Assembly (NCBI GenBank): GCA_030602885.1
Contig: JAUVYV010000035.1
Coordinates: 1-33,821 of the forward strand
Length of the DNA: 33,821 nt
Direction of reading: 5' to 3'
Source: Phycisphaerales bacterium
Lineage (GTDB): Bacteria > Planctomycetota > Phycisphaerae > Sedimentisphaerales > Anaerobacaceae
Shown: positions 15,663 to 25,859 of the stretch, one piece after another
Layout of the letters: every line of letters begins with the position of its first letter
How positions within the stretch are numbered: the stretch's first letter is position 1
Program-made: the position numbers and the translations under genes
The notes under the pieces: generated by a model
Told to the model about the DNA's origin: nothing
What the model saw: the letters and a program-made list of their open reading frames with translations, nothing else
Database searches by the model: none

Positions 15663-16031
15663 ATGAAAACCGAACTGCTTGACGCCGTCGAAAGCAAGAG
15701 CTTGAAAGAAAACGTGCCGTATTTCGAAATCGGCGACATCGTTGACGTCCACTACAAGATCAAAGAAGGCGAAAAGGAACGTATCCAGGTTTTTAACGGC
15801 ACGGTAATCGCCCGCAAGGGACGTGGGATCAATGAAATGTTCACCGTACGCAGGATGGTAGGCAGCGAAGGTGTCGAACGTATCTTCCCTCTTAACTCGC
15901 CCAACGTCGTCAAGATAAAGCCGATTCGAAGCGGAAAGACCAGAAGAGCAAAACTCTACTTCCTCCGCAAACGCACCGGAAAAGCCGTCAAGCTCGCACA
16001 GCAGCATTCCGACCACACCGTATCCAGATAG
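15663..16031 (+). CDS. rplS: Ribosomal protein bL19
   Basis: A 122-residue large-subunit protein at the 30S-50S interface. It shows the family core: PYFEIGDIVDVHYKIKEGEK, then RIQVFNGTVIARKGRGINE, FTVRRMVGSEGVERIFPLNS and a basic C-terminus with AKLYFLRKRTGKA. AGGAG before ATG 15663 decides the start; an upstream in-frame start at 15639 is not needed. In many bacteria rplS directly follows trmD; here 4.2 kb of exported sugar genes and a DUF2061 gene separate them. Confidence 0.97.
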   Translation: MKTELLDAVESKSLKENVPYFEIGDIVDVHYKIKEGEKERIQVFNGTVIARKGRGINEMFTVRRMVGSEGVERIFPLNSPNVVKIKPIRSGKTRRAKLYFLRKRTGKAVKLAQQHSDHTVSR

Positions 16032-16074
16032 CCGCTCGAAAACAGCCGTCTAACGCCACTGGTTGGGCACGGAT

Positions 16075-17871
<1,797 letters not shown>

Positions 17872-18030
17872 TGTTTTAACTGCAAAGTGGTATTGATTTG
17901 TCAAACCTGTAATTCCCGTTCCCGGGCGGTGGTTATGATTAGGTGCGAATTTTTATCTGTCAGGAGCCGGCTTCGGGATTAGTAATTGATTGAAACCTTT
18001 TGACATTTCTCTTATTTGAATCCGATTCGA

Positions 18031-18420
18031 ATGTTCGGTATAACTGCAAAGGCCCCCTCCGATCCCAAACGACTCGGCCGATGGGGCGAACGACGCTGCG
18101 AAAAATTCCTCAGACGAAATGGAATGAAGCTGCTCACCCGCAACTTCGCCTGCAAGGCCGGCGAAATCGACCTCATCATGGTGGCTCCGGACCGCTCCAT
18201 CGTCTTCGTCGAAGTAAAGACCAGAGCATCCGAAGACTTCGCCGCCACCGAAGAGGTCATCACAAAACCAAAACGCGACAAGCTCGCCCGTACCGCCCGT
18301 TATTTCCTCGCCGCCAACCAGATCGAAAACCGCCCATACCGCTTCGACGTCGTCACCATCACCCTCAACCACACAGGCCGTCCCCAAATTACCCACTACA
18401 AAAACGCCTTCGTGAGATAA
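18031..18420 (+). CDS. yraN: YraN family (UPF0102) nuclease-like protein
   Basis: A 129-residue protein with the restriction-endonuclease-like core: LGRWGERRCEKFLRRNG, then ACKAGEIDLIMVAPD and IVFVEVKTRAS, which supply the Glu, Asp and Glu-x-Lys residues of that fold. The biological role of YraN is not settled. I take ATG 18031; an in-frame TTG at 18016 is possible and neither has a strong Shine-Dalgarno. tatD begins three bases after the stop, so the two are likely one transcript. A position downstream of rplS is common for this family. Confidence 0.9.
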   Translation: MFGITAKAPSDPKRLGRWGERRCEKFLRRNGMKLLTRNFACKAGEIDLIMVAPDRSIVFVEVKTRASEDFAATEEVITKPKRDKLARTARYFLAANQIENRPYRFDVVTITLNHTGRPQITHYKNAFVR

Positions 18421-18423
18421 CCC

Positions 18424-19197
18424 ATGGAACTGATTGATACACACTGCCATTTGACCTTCGACCCATTCACCGACCAAATCGAACAAGTCCTCCGGCGAAG
18501 CCGCGAAGCAGGAGTGACGTCCTGCATCACCGTCGGTACAACACTTGAAGACTCCCAAAAAGCAATCGAACTGGCCGAAAGACACGACAACCTCTACGCC
18601 ACCGTCGCCGTACACCCCCACGAGGCAAAAACCGTCACCGACAAGACAATGGCACAACTGGAAACGCTCGCACAAAGCGAAAAAGTCGTTGCCGTCGGTG
18701 AGACGGGGCTCGACTTCCACTACGACTTTTCAACGCCCGAGCAGCAAAAGGAAGCCTTCACCCGCCACCTCGAACTCGCCGCCGACCTCAATCTGCCCGT
18801 CATCATCCACTCCCGCGAAGCATTCGACGAAACCCTCACAATCATGAATGAATTCCAATCCACTCTGCCTAAGGTCGTCTTCCACTGTTTCTCCGGCTCT
18901 GCCGAACAGGCCAAAATCCTCCTCGACAAGGGATGGTACATCTCCTTCACCGGCGTCGTTACCTTCAAAAACGCAGAAAAGACCCGCGACGCAGCCAAAA
19001 TCGTCCCCCTCGACCGCCTGATGCTCGAAACCGACTGTCCCTATATGTCCCCCGAACCAATGCGTAAGCAAAAAGTAAACGAACCCGCCCTCCTCATCCA
19101 CACCGCCCGCTTCCTCGCCGAACTCAAAGACCTCGATTTCACCGATTTCGCCCGTGCCGTTACCGCCACAACGAAAAACTTTTTCGCCCTGCCTTAG
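18424..19197 (+). CDS. tatD: TatD family metal-dependent hydrolase/DNase
   Basis: An amidohydrolase-fold TIM barrel, a 3'-5' exonuclease in characterised members. Metal ligands are visible: H7 and H9 in IDTHCHLTF, E93 in GETGLDFHYD, the His of VIIHSRE, the His of VFHCFSG and the Asp of LETDCPYMSP. The length of 257 residues is normal. The ATG follows the yraN stop by three bases. The next gene is a separate transcription unit with its own promoter. Confidence 0.94.
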   Translation: MELIDTHCHLTFDPFTDQIEQVLRRSREAGVTSCITVGTTLEDSQKAIELAERHDNLYATVAVHPHEAKTVTDKTMAQLETLAQSEKVVAVGETGLDFHYDFSTPEQQKEAFTRHLELAADLNLPVIIHSREAFDETLTIMNEFQSTLPKVVFHCFSGSAEQAKILLDKGWYISFTGVVTFKNAEKTRDAAKIVPLDRLMLETDCPYMSPEPMRKQKVNEPALLIHTARFLAELKDLDFTDFARAVTATTKNFFALP

Positions 19198-19290
19198 CCC
19201 CTGCCCCGCCCTTAACCTGACTCCCACCGCCACAACCGCTGCCGCCCCGCCCAGGCCAACCAAAAAAAACACAATCCTCTCAAAATTTCC

Positions 19291-19318
19291 TTGACAAAAC
19301 TCCCCTAAATAGTGTAGA
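19291..19318 (+). promoter_or_regulatory. Promoter candidate for the LamG protein
   Basis: TTGACA (19291-19296) is followed after 16 nt by TGTAGA (19313-19318), a weak -10. The inferred leader of about 115 bases ends in GGAGGA just before ATG 19439. The good -35 with poor -10 suggests activator dependence (inference). Confidence 0.4.
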
Positions 19319-19438
19319 AGTTATGTTATGCTGCGCTGACGGAAAATGGGAGGTGGCGTTGCAGTTACTCGCTGACCCCCATACCTCGCTTATTCCGTTT
19401 CTTTTGGTTAAGTTCTTTGACCCGATTGGAGGAATATC

Positions 19439-21451
19439 ATGACAAGCCGAAGCGTAAAATCCTGCAAAACCACGTGCAGAGTCCTGCTGCTCTTGCTCAC
19501 CTTCCTATTCACGGCAACTGTTGTCTCCACTTCATACGCTCAAGCACCAGTCGGAGACTACGGTGATGCACCCGAACCGGGCTTCCCGTCGCCTTGGGAC
19601 GGTCCGACGGTTGGTATCAAGGTCGGCGCTGCTTTGGAAGTAGAACTTACGTGGGACCGTGGCTATTACGTAGCTGACACGAACGGCCATCAGATATACT
19701 TCGGGACCGACTTCAACGATGTTAATGAGGCCAATACCTTAGATCCGGAGTACATAATTACCAAGACAGACCCGAACTATACGGCTATGGGTCTGGAGCT
19801 TGGCGAGACGTACTACTGGCGTATCGATGAGGTGAACGAGGCCGGTCCTGACCCATGCATCTGGCCGGGCGACGTCTGGAGCTTTACGGTAGGCGACTAC
19901 CGCGTGGTGGACGAATTCAATTACGCTAACTTCGACGATATGAACGAGTTCTGGAAAATCAATGCGATCGATATGGACTATACCCTGCCCTGCTCCACAT
20001 ACGGCGGCGCCTGGATAGACCTCGACCACGGCGAGATGTCATATTCTTACGACAACAACGGGACGGGGGGCGGCGAAGATTACTTCTCAGAGGTTCGCTA
20101 TGAGTTTGCAGTTCCGGTTGACTTTGGCTACGGAGATGCCGAGACGATTTTGAGAGCGCTGGCGCTTGACTACACGGGAAATTCGGGCAACGCGGCAGAC
20201 CCGAATTACGACAGGATGTACGTGGCCCTGGAGTCTGCGGACGGCAATATGGCAATTGTGTCGAATCCCGACCCTGACGCTCAAAAGAAATCAGGGAACT
20301 GGAACATCGACCTTGACGAGTTCATCGACGCCGGAGTTGATGTTCAGAGCGTTGTATATCTGTACCTCGGCTTTGGAATCCAGTGCAATCCGAATCCAGG
20401 CACGCCCGGCGGCGAAGGTGTTGTGAACTTTGACAATATCCGGGTGTATCCGCCGAGATGCGTCGGTCAGCCGGGCTACAGGCAGCTCGGTGATTTGAAC
20501 GGCGACTGTACGGTCGATATCAAGGATATGAAGCTGCTGTCGAACCACTGGCTTAAGACCGACCGGATTACCGGAGCGCCGGTACCTGTTGCGGACGACG
20601 ACCCGTGTATGATGGCCCGCTGGGAGTTCGAGGGCAACTGGGATAACGACCCCAACGCCAGAATTGAAGCGGACTCAAATGGTATTCCTTATGGCACGCC
20701 TCAGATTGTTTACGATGCCGAGCGTGACAGCAACGTGGCGTATTTCGACCAGGTTGATGTCAACGACTATGTGATGTGCGGCACGTGGGGCCAGGACGGC
20801 AACTTCCTCGGCAAGTCGCTCACACTTATGGTCTGGGCGAAGCAGACGCAGGCGCTTGGCTGGTGGGCCGATATGATCAGCAAGGGCGAGTCGGCCGAAA
20901 AGCTTGAGTTCGGGTTTGTCCCTTTTCTCGAGAGGCGGGTACTCTTCACTGGCAGCGGCGTAGTTGCGTGTCCGGCTACGGAACTGGACTTCGATACGTG
21001 GTATCACATTGCCGGGACCTATGAGAAACTGCCGGATGTCAATGGAGGCATCTCTCGGGTCTATATCAACGGGCGTTTGCACGAGGAGCAAGACGGCAAC
21101 GAGATAACGTACAAGCCCTCGCACAACCCGAATTACGACCCGAACTGGTGCATCGGCGCTCAGGACTACGAGGGTAGCGAGACCGATGTTCCTCCCTACC
21201 GTCCGCACATCGACCGTCTGTACTACGGCTACCTTGACGACGTTCGTATATATGACCGGCAGCTTAGCGAGGAGGAGATTATGTGGTTGGCCGGCAAGAC
21301 GATGCCGAATTACTATGCGATTTTGCCGCCTGCGTCGTACGCGGACATCTACAGTCCCGACCCGAAGGGCCAGAAGATAGTCAACTTCAAAGACATCGCA
21401 AAACTTGCTCAGGAGTGGCTTGAGTCCGCCCTCTGGCCGGTTATACCTTAG
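19439..21451 (+). CDS. Secreted LamG-domain protein with dockerin-like motifs
   Basis: A 670-residue exported protein. A Sec signal (residues 9-36, VLLLLLTFLFTATVVSTSYAQA) precedes GDYGDAPEPG. Region about 55-140 looks fibronectin/Ig-like (LELGETYYWRIDEVNEA). Region about 155-345 is a beta-sandwich ending in GVVNFDNIRVYPP. Near residue 352 a half-dockerin motif appears (LGDLNGDCTVDIKDMKLLSNHWL). A LamG/concanavalin domain spans about 390-610, with SLTLMVWAKQ, DFDTWYHIAGTYE and GYLDDVRIYDRQLSEEEI. A second half-dockerin-like motif (KIVNFKDIAKLAQEWLE) lies at the C-terminus. This layout is familiar from Phycisphaerae surface proteins; carbohydrate binding or adhesion is likely, and no catalytic domain is recognised. 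It is G-richer than most neighbours. Confidence 0.85.
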   Translation: MTSRSVKSCKTTCRVLLLLLTFLFTATVVSTSYAQAPVGDYGDAPEPGFPSPWDGPTVGIKVGAALEVELTWDRGYYVADTNGHQIYFGTDFNDVNEANTLDPEYIITKTDPNYTAMGLELGETYYWRIDEVNEAGPDPCIWPGDVWSFTVGDYRVVDEFNYANFDDMNEFWKINAIDMDYTLPCSTYGGAWIDLDHGEMSYSYDNNGTGGGEDYFSEVRYEFAVPVDFGYGDAETILRALALDYTGNSGNAADPNYDRMYVALESADGNMAIVSNPDPDAQKKSGNWNIDLDEFIDAGVDVQSVVYLYLGFGIQCNPNPGTPGGEGVVNFDNIRVYPPRCVGQPGYRQLGDLNGDCTVDIKDMKLLSNHWLKTDRITGAPVPVADDDPCMMARWEFEGNWDNDPNARIEADSNGIPYGTPQIVYDAERDSNVAYFDQVDVNDYVMCGTWGQDGNFLGKSLTLMVWAKQTQALGWWADMISKGESAEKLEFGFVPFLERRVLFTGSGVVACPATELDFDTWYHIAGTYEKLPDVNGGISRVYINGRLHEEQDGNEITYKPSHNPNYDPNWCIGAQDYEGSETDVPPYRPHIDRLYYGYLDDVRIYDRQLSEEEIMWLAGKTMPNYYAILPPASYADIYSPDPKGQKIVNFKDIAKLAQEWLESALWPVIP

Positions 21452-21585
21452 CGGGGCAGCGTTTTGAACAGCAACCGAGCCGTTTTGAGTATGCAACAAA
21501 GCAGGAATCCATATACTCAACCCCACACTTTTATTGCGGAGCTCGTCGCCGGCCACACTGTCCTCTTCTTACCCTGAAGCCCGTC

Positions 21586-22089
21586 TCAGCTCACAGGCCC
21601 CAGCTTGTGCCCCGGCCCAATCGTGTACAGCCGCTTCTTCGCCTCCGTATTGATGTGCGAGCACACTACCCGCCCCACGAAGATAACATGGTCCCCCACC
21701 ACCGTCTCCGATTCCAGCTCACACTCGAAATTCGCCACCGCATCGCTCAAGAGAACCGAATCTATTTTCTCAGCCGGCTCCGCCGCACAGTCAAATTCAG
21801 CCAGCTTGTCGATGTCTCTGCCCGACCTTGACCCGAAAAATAGAGCCGCCTCCCCCTGCTCCGACGACGGAAACGCTAAGCTAAAGCACTTCGAATGACG
21901 AATACACCCCGTCGAATAATGTCCTGCCGCAACCGCTATCGCTAACATCGCCGGCTTGCCCGACGCTGTCATCGTCCACCCCAAAGTCACCGGATTCGCC
22001 TTGCCGTTCTTATCCTTCGCAATCGCTATCACCACCTGCTCCGGGTATTTGGTCTTCATCGCCTCTGAATATTCAACCTGCTTTTGCAT
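21586..22089 (-). CDS. Flavin reductase-like FMN-binding split-barrel protein
   Basis: A 167-residue cytosolic protein of the flavin reductase family. VVIAIAKDKNGKANPVTLGWTM and a later GHYSTGCIRHSKCFSLAFPS segment match the split-barrel FMN site; GDHVIFVGRVV is the conserved C-terminal strand. It could reduce FMN with NAD(P)H or carry bound FMN for electron transfer; the genes around it do not settle this. It is divergent from proC, with 89 bases between the start codons. Confidence 0.88.
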   Translation of the reverse strand: MQKQVEYSEAMKTKYPEQVVIAIAKDKNGKANPVTLGWTMTASGKPAMLAIAVAAGHYSTGCIRHSKCFSLAFPSSEQGEAALFFGSRSGRDIDKLAEFDCAAEPAEKIDSVLLSDAVANFECELESETVVGDHVIFVGRVVCSHINTEAKKRLYTIGPGHKLGPVS

Positions 22090-22178
22090 TTGATTTCCTC
22101 CGCAACTGCGTCTATATTAACTCACCAATAACACGATACGATTCTAAGCCTAAGCAGAACTTTCGCAAGGAGAAAAAA

Positions 22179-22988
22179 GTGAGCACAATCGGTTTTCTCG
22201 GTGCCGGCAACATGGCCGAAGCACTCATCAAGGGCGTAATCAACGCAAAACTCTACGAACCACAGGACGTCCTCATATCAGACGTTCGGCCCGAACGCCT
22301 CGATCTTCTAACAAAACAATACGCCGTCACACTCGCTGATGACAACACTGCACTCGCTGCCAATGCCGATACCCTCGTCCTCAGCGTAAAACCTCAGAAT
22401 ATGACCGAAGCGCTGGACAGCATAAAAGCTGCCTTCAAAGCCGACACCCTCGTAATATCAATCGCCGCCGGCATCAAGACCGCAAATATCACCGCCGTAC
22501 TTGGCGACGTCGCAATCGTCCGCGTCATGCCCAACACCCCCGCACTGATAGGCCAGGGCGCAAGTGCCCTCTTCGCAAACGAAAAGGCAAAACCAATGCT
22601 CGATAAAGCGATGCAAATCTTCTCTGCCGTCGGTGTCGCCGTCGTCGTCGAGGACGAAGACCTCATCGACGCCGTCACCGCCGTCTCCGGCTCAGGCCCC
22701 GCATACTATTTTCTGCTGATGGAAGAAATGATAAAGGCAGCCGTGGAACTCGGCCTGGCCGAGGATGTTGCAAAGGACCTCGTCCTCCAGACCGCAAAAG
22801 GCGCTGCTCTGCTCGCCGTCGAACGCGACAAAGCCGGCGAAACACCCGCCCAGCTTCGCCGAAAAGTCACCTCACCAGGCGGAACCACCGAAGCCGCACT
22901 AAAGGTCTTCGCCGAACGCAAATTGCCCGAGACTATCGCCGCCGGTATCACTCGCGCTCGCGACCGCGGACGAGAACTCGCAAAATAA
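22179..22988 (+). CDS. proC: Pyrroline-5-carboxylate reductase
   Basis: Last step of proline synthesis: reduces 1-pyrroline-5-carboxylate with NAD(P)H. The nucleotide-binding loop is IGFLGAGNMAEALIKG at the N-terminus; VRVMPNTPALIGQGAS and AVSGSGPAYYFLLMEEMIKAA with the C-terminal TSPGGTTEAAL are family signatures. The 269-residue length is normal. The start is GTG 22179, six bases after AAGGAG (22167-22172). It converges with the ferredoxin gene, the stops being one base apart. Confidence 0.96.
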   Translation: MSTIGFLGAGNMAEALIKGVINAKLYEPQDVLISDVRPERLDLLTKQYAVTLADDNTALAANADTLVLSVKPQNMTEALDSIKAAFKADTLVISIAAGIKTANITAVLGDVAIVRVMPNTPALIGQGASALFANEKAKPMLDKAMQIFSAVGVAVVVEDEDLIDAVTAVSGSGPAYYFLLMEEMIKAAVELGLAEDVAKDLVLQTAKGAALLAVERDKAGETPAQLRRKVTSPGGTTEAALKVFAERKLPETIAAGITRARDRGRELAK

Positions 22989-22989
22989 C

Positions 22990-23172
22990 CTACTCCACAA
23001 CTATCGCCTCGACCGGACACTCATCAGCCGCCTGCTGAGCCGCATCCTCATACTCCGCCGGCACTTCGTCAACCGTCACCTCGGCCACAGTATCGCCCAT
23101 CTCAAACACCTCCGGACAGGCATCGACGCACAACCCGCACGCAGTGCACGTATCCTCTATGCTCACTTTCAT
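22990..23172 (-). CDS. Small [4Fe-4S] ferredoxin
   Basis: A 60-residue acidic electron carrier. One cluster is ligated by C9-x2-C12-x2-C15 and the distant Cys of DECPVEAI, with an additional C19 in DACP as in monocluster ferredoxins that lost the second cluster. The Asp/Glu-rich surface is typical. It stands alone, tail to tail with proC; no redox partner is adjacent except the flavin reductase 0.9 kb away. Confidence 0.93.
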   Translation of the reverse strand: MKVSIEDTCTACGLCVDACPEVFEMGDTVAEVTVDEVPAEYEDAAQQAADECPVEAIVVE

Positions 23173-23346
23173 GCCATACTCCTTTACTGAAACAATCTCG
23201 AATTCTATGAAAATCTATTAGCTTTTCCGCCCTGTCTGTTCAACAGAAAATTCCCGAATCCGCATCTTTCTCTGGAAATCGCCCCCTGCCGTGTTATACT
23301 GGCACTGGCCAGACATTAAATATTCAATTGAAAAAACTAAATGTTA

Positions 23347-23446
23347 CCGGCCGGGTCCCATGCAGACCGAGCCCGTGAATCTGGTCAGGCGGGGAACCGA
23401 GCAGCCATAAGCGTGGCATTGGCCGTGCCGTGGCAAACCCGGCCGA
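23347..23446 (+). ncRNA. ffs: Signal recognition particle RNA, small bacterial type
   Basis: The universal SRP domain IV is present: GGTCAGG, then CGG-GGAA-CCG closing a GGAA tetraloop, then AGCAGCC (about 23383-23407). The ends pair as CGGCCGGGT (23348-23356) with ACCCGGCCG (23437-23445), giving a closed hairpin of about 100 nt like E. coli 4.5S RNA, without an Alu domain. A T5 run (from 23449) directly follows, suitable as a terminator. It lies just before dnaX, a common location. It would be bound by the Ffh encoded at 2362. Confidence 0.93.
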
Positions 23447-23479
23447 TCTTTTTACAGTGATAATCGATAATCAATTGCC

Positions 23480-25087
23480 ATGGCCTACACTGTACTCGCT
23501 CGCAAATACCGTTCGCAGACGTTCGACGACGTCGTCGGCCAGGACCCTATCGCCCTGACCCTCAAAAACGCTATCAAATCCGACCGAGTCGCTCACGCCT
23601 ATCTCTTCACCGGCACAAGAGGCGTCGGAAAAACCACCATGGCCCGCATCCTCGCAAAAGCCCTCAACTGCCTCTCATCTGACCGGCCCACCACCGAACC
23701 ATGCTGCAAATGCGACGCCTGCACCGCTATCAACATCGGCGAAGACATCGACGTAATAGAAATCGACGGCGCCTCGAACAACGGCGTCGAAGAAGTCCGC
23801 CGACTCCGAGAAAACGCCATCTATCGCCCTGCTCGATGCCGCTTCAAAATCTACATCATCGACGAAGTACACATGCTCACCGTCCAGGCATTCAACGCTC
23901 TGCTAAAAACCCTCGAAGAGCCGCCTTCACACGTAAAATTCATCTTCGCAACAACAGAACCGAACAAGGTAATTGCAACCATCCAGTCCCGCTGCCAGAG
24001 ATTCGACTTCCGCAACATCGCCCCCGTGCTAATCGCCGCTCAGCTCAAATTCATCCTCGAAAAAGAGAAAATCAAATACGACGACAACCTCATCCTGCCG
24101 CTCGCCGGAATGGCCGCAGGTTCAATGAGAGATGGCCTCTCCCTCCTCGACCGACTCATCAGCACCGGAATCGAACCACTCTCCGCAAAACTGCTCGAAG
24201 AATACCTCGGCTGTCCAAACAGCGAAATGGTCTATAACCTCGTCGCAAAAATCGGCCACTCCGACGCCGCCGCAACCCTCGCCGCCATTGACGACCTTAT
24301 CAACACAGGCCTGTCCGAAATCCAGATCGCAGACGCACTCGTCGATAGTTTCCGTGACCTGCTCGTCGTCAAAACCGCCTCCGCCGACTCCGGCCTGCTC
24401 ATCCTCTCCGACGCACAAAAGCAAACCGCAAACGAACTCGCCGAAAAATTCGACATAGCCGCACTCATTTACAACATCACCACACTCGAAAAGCTCCGCT
24501 GGTCTCTAAAGAATTCCGAAACCGCCCGACCCCTCCTCGAAGCAGCCCTTTTGCGCCTGGCCCTAACAGAGCACTTCCTCAACGTCGATGACCTGCTCAA
24601 AGCTGCACCAGCCCCCGGCAGCGCAGTAAAAAAAAACGCACCGCCCCTGAACGTAACCACTGAACACACAGCGCCACCTGACACTCAACGCCATGCCCCT
24701 GCCCTCGACAATATAGAGTCAATCAGGAGCAACTGGCAGAACATAACCCGGATGGTCGCCGCCAAACTCGGAAATGGCACCGCCGCCCTGCTGAATCTCG
24801 CCCTGCCGAGCCGGCTTGAAGACGGACTGCTTACCCTGGCATTCCCAACCTCCTGTGAAATGCAGATGAAGATGTGCCAATCAAACGGCCGACTCGAAAA
24901 AATCGAATCTCTCCTCGCTAAGTCCTCCGAAAAACCCGTCAAAATCACCCTCGAACTCGCCGACATCGACGACCCCAACCGTCCCAAAACCCAAAGCCAG
25001 AGACAAAACGAGCTAATCAACGACCCCGCCGTTAAAACCGTCGTCACAGGCCTCGACGCTACCATCACCGGCATCGAGGAAGACTGA
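23480..25087 (+). CDS. dnaX: DNA polymerase III subunit gamma/tau
   Basis: The clamp-loader ATPase that assembles the replicative polymerase and sliding clamp. Walker A G45TRGVGKTT, zinc ligands C64, C75/C76, C78 and C81, IIDEVHML, and sensor SRC in TIQSRCQRFDF are present; the collar domain III ends near residue 370 (LLEAALLRLALTEHFL). A proline-rich linker follows, then a C-terminal tau-like region with predicted helices. In the linker, nine consecutive A (24628-24636, codons 383-386) form a slippage-prone tract: the -1 frame stops at 24661 and the +1 frame at 24648, either giving a gamma-sized product of about 390 residues. It follows ffs and precedes recR. Confidence 0.96.
   Translation: MAYTVLARKYRSQTFDDVVGQDPIALTLKNAIKSDRVAHAYLFTGTRGVGKTTMARILAKALNCLSSDRPTTEPCCKCDACTAINIGEDIDVIEIDGASNNGVEEVRRLRENAIYRPARCRFKIYIIDEVHMLTVQAFNALLKTLEEPPSHVKFIFATTEPNKVIATIQSRCQRFDFRNIAPVLIAAQLKFILEKEKIKYDDNLILPLAGMAAGSMRDGLSLLDRLISTGIEPLSAKLLEEYLGCPNSEMVYNLVAKIGHSDAAATLAAIDDLINTGLSEIQIADALVDSFRDLLVVKTASADSGLLILSDAQKQTANELAEKFDIAALIYNITTLEKLRWSLKNSETARPLLEAALLRLALTEHFLNVDDLLKAAPAPGSAVKKNAPPLNVTTEHTAPPDTQRHAPALDNIESIRSNWQNITRMVAAKLGNGTAALLNLALPSRLEDGLLTLAFPTSCEMQMKMCQSNGRLEKIESLLAKSSEKPVKITLELADIDDPNRPKTQSQRQNELINDPAVKTVVTGLDATITGIEED
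24628..24636 (+). promoter_or_regulatory. A9 slippage tract in dnaX linker
   Basis: Nine A residues immediately after domain III. E. coli dnaX uses A-AAA-AAG ribosomal frameshifting and Thermus dnaX uses an A9 tract with transcriptional slippage to make gamma. Here both shifted frames meet a stop within 5-10 codons. Function is inferred from position and length. Confidence 0.55.
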
Positions 25088-25103
25088 AATTGCGATTCCC
25101 CTG

Positions 25104-25251
25104 CCCCACCATCCGTCATTTCGACCGAGGCCACAGGCCGAGCGGAGAAATCTACTCAAATTCCCCACGCAAAGCGTGACCGACGGCAAATTATCAATTA
25201 TCATTTACCCATTATCAATCAGGCTACGAAATACGAACGACGAGCGACGAA
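25104..25251. repeat. Dispersed repeats between dnaX and recR
   Basis: Contains TCATTTCGACCG...GGAGAAATCT, the hairpin CACGC-AAA-GCGTG (25166-25178), an ATTATCAATTATCATTTACC word, and the heptamer repeat ACGAACG-ACGAGCG-ACGAACC (25233-25253). These push an open frame upstream of recR but are not conserved coding sequence; the same 18-nt heptamer block recurs inside dnaG. Confidence 0.65.
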
Positions 25252-25253
25252 CC

Positions 25254-25859
25254 ATGACTACTGTTTACACTGAAACCCTAAACAGGCTCATCGAAGAACT
25301 CAGCCGGCTCCCCGGCGTCGGCCCGAAAACCGCCGAACGGCTCGCATTCCACATCCTGAGAGCCGACACCCCCGAAGCCCTCGACCTCGCACAAGCCATC
25401 GCTGACGTCAAAAACAAAATCAGACGCTGTAAAACCTGTTATAACCTCTCCGAATCCGACACCTGCCAAATCTGCGCCGACCCCCACCGGGACAAATCGC
25501 AAATCTGCGTCGTCGAACAGCCCAAGGACATCGTAATGCTCGAAAAAACCGGCGCCTGCAGATGGGTCTATCACGTCCTCGGCGGACACATCGCTCCACT
25601 CGACGGCATCGAGCCATCCGACCTCACCATCGACCGGCTCATCGAACGAGTCCGAGCCGGCGGCATCACCGAAGTTATCATGGCAACCAACCCCAACATG
25701 GCCGGAGACGGCACCGCACTGTATATCTCCTCACTGCTAAAACAAACAGACGCCAAAATCACCCGCCTCGCACGAGGCCTGCCAACAGGTACAACAATCG
25801 AATACGCATCAGGAAAAATACTCACCGACGCAATCATAGGCCGACAGCAGTTGGAATAA
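25254..25859 (+). CDS. recR: Recombination protein RecR
   Basis: Acts with RecF/RecO to load RecA at gaps. The N-terminal helix-hairpin-helix LSRLPGVGPKTAERLAFHIL is followed by the zinc finger C..C (CKTCYNLSESDTCQIC) and a Toprim domain (QICVVEQPKDIVMLEKTG, then VIMATNPNMAGDGTALY), ending with the family's TRLARGLPTGTTIEYA. The 201-residue length from ATG 25254 is standard; a longer frame to 25176 only adds repeat-derived residues. dnaX-recR neighbours are widespread. Confidence 0.96.
   Translation: MTTVYTETLNRLIEELSRLPGVGPKTAERLAFHILRADTPEALDLAQAIADVKNKIRRCKTCYNLSESDTCQICADPHRDKSQICVVEQPKDIVMLEKTGACRWVYHVLGGHIAPLDGIEPSDLTIDRLIERVRAGGITEVIMATNPNMAGDGTALYISSLLKQTDAKITRLARGLPTGTTIEYASGKILTDAIIGRQQLE

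Noticed and set aside
20675-21556. 293-residue minus-strand ORF opposite the LamG gene
   Set aside because: The sense strand has signal peptide, LamG and dockerin-like motifs; the antisense product has no recognisable feature.
25176-25253. N-terminal extension of recR
   Set aside because: The extra residues come from dispersed repeats; ATG 25254 gives the standard 201-residue protein.
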